From Bradyrhizobium sp. SZCCHNS1050 (GTDB lineage Bacteria > Pseudomonadota > Alphaproteobacteria > Rhizobiales > Xanthobacteraceae), in assembly GCF_032484785.1 (NCBI RefSeq), contig NZ_JAUETR010000001.1:248001-312000 (forward strand): a DNA stretch of 64,000 nucleotides, written 5' to 3'. This document shows positions 37,541 through 45,323 of this stretch, piece by piece. The notes beneath the pieces are model-generated. The model saw nothing but the letters and a program-made list of their open reading frames with translations. It ran no database searches and was not told where the DNA came from. The position numbers and the translations under genes are program-made. The stretch's first letter is position 1. Every line of letters starts with the position of its first letter.

Positions 37541-37966
37541 ATGGCCCTGAAAGTCGAACTGAAGCCGCATGAGCGCATCATCATCGGCTCCTGCGTGATC
37601 ACCAACACCGATCAGCGCGCGCGCCTCCTGATCGACGGCGAGAACATTCCGATCCTGCGCGAGAAGGACATCCTGACGCCGGAGACGGCCGACACGCCGG
37701 CCAAGCTCGTCTATCTTGCGGTCCAGCTGATGTACATCTCGCCGGGGGCAGACGCGGATCACGGCACCTATTTCAACCTGCTGCGCGACATCATCACCAC
37801 GGTGCCGAGCGCCTGGCCGATTATCGAGGCGATCAACGGTCATATCCTCAACGGCGATCTCTACCAGGCGCTGAAGGAAGCCAAGAAGCTCGTCGCCTAC
37901 GAGAAGAAGCTGATCGAGCAGGCTGAAGCCGAACAGCAGGACAAGCCGGTGAGCTCGGCGGCCTGA
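37541..37966 (+). CDS. flbT: Flagellin mRNA regulator FlbT
   Basis: A 141-residue cytoplasmic RNA-binding regulator. The family core is LKPHERIIIGSCVITNTDQR, LLIDGENIPILREKDILTPE and YFNLLRDIITTVPSAWPIIE. In Caulobacter FlbT binds the flagellin 5' leader and destabilises the message when hook assembly is incomplete. It lies on the opposite strand between flagellins 2 and 3. The second of two nearby ATGs is chosen (GGAG at suitable spacing); MRMALK is the alternative. Confidence 0.95.
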   Translation: MALKVELKPHERIIIGSCVITNTDQRARLLIDGENIPILREKDILTPETADTPAKLVYLAVQLMYISPGADADHGTYFNLLRDIITTVPSAWPIIEAINGHILNGDLYQALKEAKKLVAYEKKLIEQAEAEQQDKPVSSAA

Positions 37967-37994
37967 GCTTTCGTCTCCTCACCCGACATCGAAA

Positions 37995-38035
37995 GGCCCG
38001 GCTCGCCAGTCGCGAGACCGGGCTTTCCGATTTTT
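37995..38035 (+). terminator. Intrinsic terminator of flbT
   Basis: A GC stem (GCCCGGCTCGC / GCGAGACCGGGC, one bulge) followed by TTTCCGATTTTT, 28 bases after flbT. Confidence 0.85.
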
Positions 38036-38082
38036 GCGCGCTCGCCAAGCTACGCCGCAGCAATGTCGGACCTTTCCTCCGA

Positions 38083-38113
38083 TAAAAAGGCGGCGGGGTT
38101 TCCCCCGCCGCCC
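38083..38113 (-). terminator. Intrinsic terminator of flagellin 3
   Basis: The minus strand has the same GGCGGCGGGG hairpin as flagellin 2 but with only five T residues. It is 27 bases after the stop. Confidence 0.88.
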
Positions 38114-38140
38114 TGGTCGTCGAGATGCGATGCTTGCGGA

Positions 38141-39691
38141 TCAGCGCAGCAGCTGCAGCACGCTCGCCTGCGACTGGTTGGCGAGCGACAGCGCGGACAC
38201 CGCGATCGACTGGCGGGTCGACAGCGCCTGGCTGTTGGCCGCTTCCTCGTTGGTGTCGGCCAGCGTCAGGTTCGACGAGCCGGTCTGCAGCACGTTGATC
38301 AGGTTCTTGTTGAAGTCCTGACGAACCTGCACCACCGACAGGTTCGAACCCAGCGTCGAGGCCTCGTTGCGCAGCGTGGAGCTGGCGGTGGTGAGCACGC
38401 CGATGACCTTGTTCGCCGAGTTGTTGTCGAGGAAGTCGGTGCCCGAGGTCAGGGTCGTCAGCCCGAGCCCCGCGGAGTTGAAGGTCACGCCGGTGATCGA
38501 CAGCGTCGACTTGCCGTTTTCGTTGAAGGTCAGCTTCAGCGTATCGCCGTTCAGCAGGTTGACACCGTTGAACGACGCATCGCTCGCAGTCGTATTGATC
38601 TGCGCCAGCACGTTGTTGTACTGCGAGACCAGGCTCGCGCGCTGCGTCTGCGCGGTCACATCCGCCACCGGAGCCGCCGCCGTCAGACCGTTGAAGGCCT
38701 GGCTGGATGCAGCCGACGTACCGCCGATCGCGCCGATCGTGGCCGACGCCGCGTCGTTGGTCGTGCTGAGGGTGATCTTGCCGGTCGACGAATCGATCGA
38801 GGCCTGCAGGTTGTTGGCTGCGAGCTTCGCGTTGAGATCGTTCAGCGACTTGACCTGTCCTGTCCCTAGACCGAACGTGATGCTTGTCGCCGTGCCACCT
38901 CCTGTGGCGCCGACCGTCAAGGTCTGACCTGACAAGCCGTCGCCGACAGCAGTCAGCCCGAGCTTGCCCAAGGTGCCGGTGCTGCCCGAGAGCGTCAATC
39001 CCGCCGCCGGCGGCGTCAGGGTGATCGCACCCGCGGTGATCGACGCGGTCACGCCGGTCTGGGTCTGGATCGCCGACAGCAGGTTGCTGACGCTGTCGCC
39101 GATGCCGATGTTGGTGCCCGTCGAGGACGTGCCGGTGATGAAGGTGAAGGTGGTGCCGTTGACGACCAGCGTCTCACCGGAGGTGATGCCGGAGGCGAGG
39201 TTGTTCGACGCGGTGCCCGCCGTGCCCGACAGCTTGGTCGAGCCGGTGATCGCCACCGCGCTCGAGGTATTGTCGTTGTTCACGACCGAGCCGGTCACAG
39301 CCGTCGAGCTGGAGCCGAGCAGGTCGGTGGCGGTCGCCCCGGTCAGAGCCGCCGAGGTCACGCTCGACTTGGTGGAGTAGCCCACCGCGCTCTGCAGAAC
39401 CTGGTTGGCGATCGACTTGGCGCTGTCGACGAGCTTCTGCAGCGAGGTGATGCCGGTGTTGGCGGCCTGCAGCACCTGCACGCCGTTGCCGATGCCGTCG
39501 AGCAGATTGGAGATGTCGGAAGCGCGGTTGTCGAGACCCTGGGCGGTGAAGAAGTTGGTCGGATTGTCGAGCGCCGAGTTGACCTTCTTGCCCGTGGAGA
39601 GATTGTTCTGGGTGGTGGCGAGGAGCTGAGCCGTCGACTGAAGCGACAGCAAATTCTGGCGCACCGACGCCGAGAGGACGATACCTGACAT
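38141..39691 (-). CDS. fliC: Flagellin 3 (DUF1522-type), near-duplicate of flagellin 2
   Basis: A 516-residue filament subunit with the same architecture as flagellin 2. Protein differences cluster near residues ~295-320 (SIDSSTGKITLS versus TVDSSTGKISIT) and ~400-450 (FNSAGLGLTTLTSGT; VIGVLTTASSTLRNEAS). A 501-base central block is identical at the DNA level to flagellin 2. It has its own terminator and leader hairpin. The start follows the same AGAAGG reasoning. Confidence 0.96.
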   Translation of the reverse strand: MSGIVLSASVRQNLLSLQSTAQLLATTQNNLSTGKKVNSALDNPTNFFTAQGLDNRASDISNLLDGIGNGVQVLQAANTGITSLQKLVDSAKSIANQVLQSAVGYSTKSSVTSAALTGATATDLLGSSSTAVTGSVVNNDNTSSAVAITGSTKLSGTAGTASNNLASGITSGETLVVNGTTFTFITGTSSTGTNIGIGDSVSNLLSAIQTQTGVTASITAGAITLTPPAAGLTLSGSTGTLGKLGLTAVGDGLSGQTLTVGATGGGTATSITFGLGTGQVKSLNDLNAKLAANNLQASIDSSTGKITLSTTNDAASATIGAIGGTSAASSQAFNGLTAAAPVADVTAQTQRASLVSQYNNVLAQINTTASDASFNGVNLLNGDTLKLTFNENGKSTLSITGVTFNSAGLGLTTLTSGTDFLDNNSANKVIGVLTTASSTLRNEASTLGSNLSVVQVRQDFNKNLINVLQTGSSNLTLADTNEEAANSQALSTRQSIAVSALSLANQSQASVLQLLR

Positions 39692-39717
39692 TTTCATACC
39701 CTTCTGGTGTGAAATAA

Positions 39718-39742
39718 ACCCCGATCCCTTCGAGATCGGGGT
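39718..39742 (-). promoter_or_regulatory. Leader hairpin of flagellin 3 mRNA
   Basis: A perfect 9-bp stem (ACCCCGATC / GATCGGGGT) with a 7-base loop, 26 bases before the start codon and in the same position as the flagellin 2 hairpin. It is stronger than that of flagellin 2. Confidence 0.55.
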
Positions 39743-39785
39743 GCAGCCCAGGTCGATTTGAACGACCCCGGACGACGGGCGTCAC

Positions 39786-39809
39786 GGTGAATGGCAGTGG
39801 CTAACAAAC
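39786..39809 (-). promoter_or_regulatory. Shared promoter-region element of flagellins 2 and 3 (copy 2)
   Basis: Second copy of the 24-base block described at 37247-37270, at identical distance (118 bases) from its start codon. The rest of 39692-40036 shows no gene. Confidence 0.5.
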
Positions 39810-40036
39810 GCTGAAGGGTTGTGGTGCGCAGCCGCCTCAATCAGCGGAACAGGCGCATCGGCGCGGCTCATTGCCGCGTCATCGCGCAAGAACGCCCTTT
39901 GAAAAGGCTCGTTGATTCAACAAACGCGCCCGTCGTTCACAACGCGTCAACCACCTTTGGAAAGGTTTCGACGCGCGGCGACATTCTGCCGGCGGTCGTC
40001 ATCAACCAGCGGACGACGCCGAGATACGGTTTGCGC

Positions 40037-41545
40037 TCAGAGCGCCAGCGGCGGCGCATCGACCTCGATCAACGGCGTGAGACCGGCCGCGCGCTGGCGG
40101 CCGAACATGAGGACCGCCGCAATCAGCCGGTCGATGTCGCTCGTCCCGGTGCGATGATTGACGATCGCGGCACGGATCGCCAGCCGTCCGTCGAGCATCG
40201 TGGTCGACGGCGCGGCGAGGCCGGATTCGTGGATGTCGGCGACGATCTCGCCGTTGAGTGCATCGGCATCGTCGGCACGATAGCGGAAGCAGACGATGTT
40301 GAGATTGACCGGCGCCAGCAGCTCGAGCTCGGGCTCGGCGCGCACCCGCGCCTCCAGATGGCGCGCGAGCTCGCAGCTTCGCGCGATCACGGCGCCGAGC
40401 GCATCCGTGCCGAACGTCCTCAGCGTGAACCATGTCTTCAACGCCCGGAAGCCGCGCGACAGATCAGGACCGAGATCGCAGGGCCACTCGGCGCCCGCCG
40501 CGAGACCACGGGTTTCCCGGCGCAGATAGGCGGCCGGCGAGGCGAAGGCGTCGCGATGCTTGGTGCCATCGCGCACCAGCAGGAAGCCCGCATCGTAGGG
40601 CACCTGCCCCCATTTGTGAAAATCCAGCGCAATCGAATCCGCCTGTTCGATGCCGGCGAGCTTCGGTGCGAGCTCCGCTGACAGCATCGCAAGCGCACCG
40701 AAGGCGCCGTCGACGTGAAACCAGAGCCCCTCGGCACGGCAGAGCTCGGAAATATCAGCGAGGTCGTCGATGGCGCCGATATCGACGGTGCCCGCCGAGG
40801 CGACGACGAGAAACGGATGCAGTCCCGCGGCGCGATCGCGCGCGATCGCGGTCCGCAGCTCGCCGACGTCGATGCGATGTGCGGCATCCACCGCGATGCA
40901 GCCGAGCGCGTCGCTGCCCAGTCCGCAGATGTCCATCGCCTTGGCGATGCAGCCATGCGCCGCCTTCGACGTGTAGGCGCGCAAGCGCCGCCCCTCCTCA
41001 CCGAGACCCGCCGAGCGAACCGCCGCGCCGAGCGCGTTGCGGCGAGCGACCAGCACCGCCATCAGATTGGCCATCGAGGTGCCGGTGACGAAGATGCCGC
41101 TGGCGCTTGCCGGAAAGCCGAACAACTGACGCGTCCAGTCGACGACCTGCCGCTCGACCTCGATCGGCGCGTGGTCGCGGCCGCCGAGATTGGCGTTCAA
41201 TCCGGCAGCCAGCATCTCGGCGAGCATGCCGACCACGGTGCCGCCGCCATGCACCCAGCCCATGAATCCAGGATGCACGTTGCCGGTCGCGTAGGGAACG
41301 ACGAGCTCGCTGAAATCGCGATAGACCTCGGCGAGATCGGTCGGCGCATGCGGCAGCGCGCTGCGGAAGCTCTGCCGTGTCGCCGGCGACATCGGCTGCC
41401 ACACCGGCCGGTCGCGGATATCGGCGACATAGTCGATCATGTCATCGAGCATGCGATGACCGAGCGCGCGCATCTCGTCCCAATGTTGCGGATCGAGCGT
41501 CTCCGCCGTCCGCGACGCAGGATCGATGCGCAGCCCGACGGTCAC
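40037..41545 (-). CDS. PLP-dependent group II amino acid decarboxylase-like enzyme
   Basis: A 502-residue protein related to aromatic amino acid, glutamate and tyrosine decarboxylases. N-terminal features are GNVHPGFMGWVHGGGTVVGM and LNANLGGRDHAPIEVE; central ones are YTSKAAHGCIAKAMDICGLG and LWFHVDGAFG, the PLP-contacting Asp region. The PLP lysine is Lys311 in LDFHKWGQVPYD. It should remove the carboxyl group of an amino acid to give an amine; the substrate is not evident. The start is GTG, overlapping the stop of the ATP-grasp gene (GTGA). It is last in a four-gene operon between the flagellin and hook genes. Confidence 0.85.
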   Translation of the reverse strand: MTVGLRIDPASRTAETLDPQHWDEMRALGHRMLDDMIDYVADIRDRPVWQPMSPATRQSFRSALPHAPTDLAEVYRDFSELVVPYATGNVHPGFMGWVHGGGTVVGMLAEMLAAGLNANLGGRDHAPIEVERQVVDWTRQLFGFPASASGIFVTGTSMANLMAVLVARRNALGAAVRSAGLGEEGRRLRAYTSKAAHGCIAKAMDICGLGSDALGCIAVDAAHRIDVGELRTAIARDRAAGLHPFLVVASAGTVDIGAIDDLADISELCRAEGLWFHVDGAFGALAMLSAELAPKLAGIEQADSIALDFHKWGQVPYDAGFLLVRDGTKHRDAFASPAAYLRRETRGLAAGAEWPCDLGPDLSRGFRALKTWFTLRTFGTDALGAVIARSCELARHLEARVRAEPELELLAPVNLNIVCFRYRADDADALNGEIVADIHESGLAAPSTTMLDGRLAIRAAIVNHRTGTSDIDRLIAAVLMFGRQRAAGLTPLIEVDAPPLAL

Positions 41546-42795
41546 GCCGCCTGCTCCGCCCGCGACGTGGCGCGCTTCTCGATCATGGCCGCGAAGGCCG
41601 CGAAGATCTTCTGCATCTGCGGCGGCTTGTAGGGGAAGACCTCCGGCGAATCCATGTTGTGGACGACGGCCGTATTGTCGGCCTCGAACACCAGCAGCGT
41701 GCCGTCCCTGGTCTCGGCGCAGTCGATGATGAAATAGTCGAGACCGACGCGCGCGGCGATCGCATCGAGCACGCTGCGATGACGGCGGCCGAAGCCGATG
41801 TCGAAGGTCTGCATGAAGGTCGCCTCTTCGAGGCGCTTGCTCTCGCTGCCGGCCATGTTGGCGTTGAGGTACCAGATGTCCCAGCGTCGCGCGATCGCCA
41901 TGTGGCAGGCGTAGGCCGTGCCGTCGACGAACACGATGCGGTACTTGCGGAACTGACCGTCCTCGCTGGCATAGTCGACGAAGCGCGAGACGAAGAACTC
42001 CTGCTCGCTGCGCTCGTCGAGATAGAGCGACAGCTCGAGCGGCTCGTCGACCTTCTCCAGGCCGACGCCGGCATGCGAACCGCGCGGCCGCACGATGACC
42101 GGGAAGACGAGCGAGTGGTCGACGTCCGTGATCCATTCGCGCTCGTCGGCGATCCCGATCAGGCGCTCGCGGTCGACGGGAATGGTCGCCGGAATGGTGA
42201 GCCCGTCGATGCCGGCGAGCCGCGCATGCAGCTTGTCGCGATCGAGATGCCAGATCCGCTCCGGCGGATTCAGCAGCGGACGCGGCCAGCGCGCCGCGAC
42301 GGCATCGATCTCGCGCAGCGCGTGCTGACAATCCTCGGAATCGGACGCGATGACGATGGCGACGTCATGAGCGGGCAAAGGCGCCAGCAGGTCCGCGCCC
42401 GGAACGACATAGAGCAGCAGCAGCTCGAAGTCGGTGTCCTCGAGCAGGAATTCGATCGGCGTGTTGCTGCCCATGTCGGTGGCCGCCGCGAGCGCGAGCA
42501 CGCGCAGCCGCGGCGTCGCGCTGTTGCAGGCAACGCGGTAGAGCTGCTGCGACTGCAGAACGTCGTGCTGGATCGCGAGCCCGGACGATTTCTCGCCGAT
42601 GAGCTGCGCGATCAGCGCGAGATCGAGCCCCTCGCCCGGCTCCGCGCGGCCGTCGAGCAGCTTGGCGAGCAAGGCGGCCCACATCGGTTTCAGGTCCTGG
42701 CCGTCGAAGGCGGCCTTGGCGAGCTTGGCCATGCCGATCCGGTCGGCACATCCTGCGTCGGTGGCGTCGGCCAGCGCGAGCAAATCAGTCGGCAT
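41542..42795 (-). CDS. ATP-grasp domain protein of unknown substrate
   Basis: A 417-residue protein. The N-terminal ~130 residues are helical. Then comes an ATP-grasp-like fold: FPVIVRPRGSHAGVGLEKVD (Lys/Arg and Gly-rich ATP loop), FRKYRIVFVDGTAYACHMAI, and the metal-binding end FIIDCAETRDGTLLVFEADN. Such enzymes join a carboxylate to an amine through an acyl phosphate, so it may ligate the amine made by the downstream decarboxylase; this is inference. It overlaps the upstream transaminase-like gene by 11 bases and the downstream decarboxylase by 4. Confidence 0.7.
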   Translation of the reverse strand: MPTDLLALADATDAGCADRIGMAKLAKAAFDGQDLKPMWAALLAKLLDGRAEPGEGLDLALIAQLIGEKSSGLAIQHDVLQSQQLYRVACNSATPRLRVLALAAATDMGSNTPIEFLLEDTDFELLLLYVVPGADLLAPLPAHDVAIVIASDSEDCQHALREIDAVAARWPRPLLNPPERIWHLDRDKLHARLAGIDGLTIPATIPVDRERLIGIADEREWITDVDHSLVFPVIVRPRGSHAGVGLEKVDEPLELSLYLDERSEQEFFVSRFVDYASEDGQFRKYRIVFVDGTAYACHMAIARRWDIWYLNANMAGSESKRLEEATFMQTFDIGFGRRHRSVLDAIAARVGLDYFIIDCAETRDGTLLVFEADNTAVVHNMDSPEVFPYKPPQMQKIFAAFAAMIEKRATSRAEQAA

Positions 42796-44413
42796 TGCAG
42801 ATGTCCCTGAGATCCTGGCTGCTCAGATCCGATACGAGCAGCTCTGTTTTGGCAACGATGTCGGCGACGCGGTCGATGTCGGATTCGAGATTGACCCGGG
42901 CCGCGGTGACGTCGTCGCACCATGCGTCCGTCACCTGGCGCGCGCCGATGCACAGCCGCAGCGCGGCCGACTGCGCCTCGCCCGCGCGTTCGATCCGCAC
43001 CGGCTGGCCGATCAGGCACTGGCGCGCGGCAATCTCGGCTGCGCGTCCAGTGAAGCGGCTGCCGAGATCGCGCTGCAGCGCGCGATACACCGCCTGCGTC
43101 TCACCGAGGCCGAGCGGGCCGCCGTCACGCTGGAGCGCGAACGGGAAGATGGTGGGAAAGCCGAACTCGCCATCGCTCCCATCCGGCGCAGGCGCGCGGG
43201 CGGCGATCGGACGCAGCACCGGCGACAGCATCAGCAGGCTTTCGATGGACTCGCCGAGCTGCCGGATCGCCATCCGGCGGAACGTCTCGGGCACGGCGTG
43301 ATACGCGGCGATCTCCTCCAGCGCGGCCTCCCAGCGCAGCCACTGGCCGATATTGGCGCGCGGCGCCGTGCGCGCGCGCAGATCCGTCCAGGCGAGCGGC
43401 CAATCGCTGCGATTGACATAGTCGAACAGGCCGGGCGCGATCGGATGTCCGCGGCGCAGCGCAGCCGATGCGGCCGCGGGCACCAGCAGCGCGCCGCTGA
43501 AGGCGGGGCCGCCGAAGAACTTCGAGCCCGTGACGAGCACCAGATGGCCGCGTTCGAGATGATCGCGCAGCCGCGCCGCGCCGAGCCGCATCTGGCAGGC
43601 ATCGACGACAACCTGCACGCGCCCCGGCCAGCGCCGCGCCACCTCGCCCAGGCAGGCCATGTCCGGCGCGCGCCAGCCGAGCTTGGAGGAATCCATGACC
43701 TGCAGCAGGACGCCACGGCCCCTTCGCACCAGCGCCTCGACGCTGTCGAGCATCTCGGCATCGATAGCAACGCGCGGCTGCATCGATGCGCCGTCGAGCA
43801 GCGGCAGCGACACGGCGTCGCCCGAGAGCCCCTCGATCGGCGTGTTCGTCCGCACCGCCAGACCGTTCGCCGTCCGCGTGCTGAAATGGTGTCCCCGGGC
43901 GCTCGCGGCGGTGCCGCTTCCGGTCTGGTCGCTGCCGACGACGATGCTCGTGACGGCCTCGCCCAGCACCGCCCGCACCAGCGCCAGCGCATGCAGTTGC
44001 GAGTCGGTGCCGGACGGCGAGAACACGATGTCGATCTCGTCGGCAAGGCCGAGATATCCGCGCAATTCGCAGCGCATCTCCTCGGTGCGCCGGTCGAGCG
44101 CGGCGTCGAGGCCGAGCGAGATCGCCGCATGCATCAGCTGCTCGCGCGCCAGCTCGACGCGCGCATAGGCGCGTTCTGAAATCGGCGAAGCCGTGCTCGA
44201 TGCGAAGCACAGCACATCGGGTTCGGGCGACGGCCCGCAGCCATAGACGTTGCGGCCCCAGGGGCGATCGAGCGCCAGGCGGGTATCGCCGCCATCGATC
44301 AGGAGATCGCCGAGCAAGGCAAAGAGATCGCGCAGTCCGGTCGCGGCGCCCTGCTCGCGCCGGTCGATCCGGGATGATTGGGATATCTGCGACCGGGTTA
44401 CCGCCGGGGTCAT
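42785..44413 (-). CDS. PLP-dependent fold-type I enzyme, aminotransferase class V-like
   Basis: A 542-residue protein. An N-terminal extension (~1-60) precedes an aminotransferase V/cysteine desulfurase-like core: IVFSPSGTDSQLHALAL (cofactor phosphate region), VQVVVDACQMRLG (PLP-ring Asp) and LVTGSKFFGGPAF with the Schiff-base Lys298. The C-terminal ~120 residues look like an extra domain. The reaction may be transamination or beta-elimination; no substrate clue. It starts 11 bases after the glycosyltransferase and overlaps the ATP-grasp gene by 11 bases. Confidence 0.75.
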   Translation of the reverse strand: MTPAVTRSQISQSSRIDRREQGAATGLRDLFALLGDLLIDGGDTRLALDRPWGRNVYGCGPSPEPDVLCFASSTASPISERAYARVELAREQLMHAAISLGLDAALDRRTEEMRCELRGYLGLADEIDIVFSPSGTDSQLHALALVRAVLGEAVTSIVVGSDQTGSGTAASARGHHFSTRTANGLAVRTNTPIEGLSGDAVSLPLLDGASMQPRVAIDAEMLDSVEALVRRGRGVLLQVMDSSKLGWRAPDMACLGEVARRWPGRVQVVVDACQMRLGAARLRDHLERGHLVLVTGSKFFGGPAFSGALLVPAAASAALRRGHPIAPGLFDYVNRSDWPLAWTDLRARTAPRANIGQWLRWEAALEEIAAYHAVPETFRRMAIRQLGESIESLLMLSPVLRPIAARAPAPDGSDGEFGFPTIFPFALQRDGGPLGLGETQAVYRALQRDLGSRFTGRAAEIAARQCLIGQPVRIERAGEAQSAALRLCIGARQVTDAWCDDVTAARVNLESDIDRVADIVAKTELLVSDLSSQDLRDICNAD

Positions 44414-44424
44414 CGCGCGGATCG

Positions 44425-45231
44425 TCAGGCTGCGTCGGCCGCGGCGGCGGTGGGAACCGCCACCGCCGACGCGAATTGCGAGGCGACATTGCCGTGAAAC
44501 ACGGACGGACCGACGTGATCGAGCCGGCTGTCGAGATCGGCCCAGATCTCGCCGCCGAGATCGGTCCATCGCCTGCAGAACGCGAAATCCTCGCTGAGAT
44601 AGGTCCCGGTCGCCGGGTCGATCATGCATTCGAACAGCGCGAAGCGGTTCGGACTGCCGGCCAGCGCATCCTGCGAATGCTCGCGGAAGAACTGCAGCGG
44701 GGCGTAGGCCGGATGCGCGATCATCGTCTCGATGACGCGGCGGCGGACCATCAGGAAGCCGGCGCCGGCATAGCGCACGCGGGTGAAGCCGTTGACCACC
44801 GCAACGTGGTCCGGATTGTCGATCTCCAGCACGTAGTCGAGCGATGCCGCCGGCACGTCCATGCGGTTGGAATTGATGGCGCGGCGCGCCTTGTTCCAGT
44901 TGACCTTCTTGACCGGATAGACGCCGGCGACCATGTCGCCGCCGGACGCGATCAGCCGGAACACCTGCTTCGGCGTGAAGCCGATGTCGGCATCGACGAA
45001 GAGCAGATGCGTGGCCGAGGGATCGTTGAGGAACAGGGTAACGAGATTGGCCCTGGCACGGGTGATCAGCGCATCGCCGTCGCGCATGTGGACGGTGAGG
45101 TCGACGTTGGACGCGGCGCGCAACTCGCGCTGCAGGGCGAAGATCGAGCTCGCATAGATGCTCGACACCTGGCCGCCGAAGCATGGTGTCGCGACCACCA
45201 GATGAATGCGCTCGTCGGTTCCGTCACTCAC
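44425..45231 (-). CDS. GT-A-type glycosyltransferase, first gene of a flagellum-linked operon
   Basis: A 268-residue protein. The nucleotide-binding strand HLVVATPCFGGQVSSIYASS opens the fold, and THLLFVDADIGFTPKQVF carries the DxD metal/sugar-nucleotide motif (Asp80-Ala-Asp82). Later parts include YAGAGFLMVRRRVIETM and the acceptor-side LSEDFAFCRRWTDLGGEIW, typical of GT-A enzymes with ED near the base. It is soluble, with no membrane segment. It heads the four-gene operon; a CtrA-type box lies 60 bases upstream, so flagellum-timed expression is likely. Flagellin is a plausible acceptor but unproven. Confidence 0.8.
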   Translation of the reverse strand: MSDGTDERIHLVVATPCFGGQVSSIYASSIFALQRELRAASNVDLTVHMRDGDALITRARANLVTLFLNDPSATHLLFVDADIGFTPKQVFRLIASGGDMVAGVYPVKKVNWNKARRAINSNRMDVPAASLDYVLEIDNPDHVAVVNGFTRVRYAGAGFLMVRRRVIETMIAHPAYAPLQFFREHSQDALAGSPNRFALFECMIDPATGTYLSEDFAFCRRWTDLGGEIWADLDSRLDHVGPSVFHGNVASQFASAVAVPTAAAADAA

Positions 45232-45291
45232 GTCCGCCTCCAGACAAAGAGGCTCTCGCCCCAGATCTGAACAAAAGCTAAAGAGACGTGG

Positions 45292-45306
45292 TTAACGAAA
45301 ACCTAA
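45292..45306 (-). promoter_or_regulatory. CtrA-type box upstream of the glycosyltransferase operon
   Basis: On the plus strand TTAA-N7-CTAA preceded by GTGG, one mismatch from consensus. It lies between flgL and the glycosyltransferase, 60 bases before the latter's start. Confidence 0.55.
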
Positions 45307-45323
45307 CCGCCGCCCCCGGGGCG

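Noticed and set aside
33802..39697. Sigma-28-type flagellin promoters (TAAA-N15-GCCGATAA)
   Set aside because: No matching -35/-10 pair could be found before any of the three flagellins.
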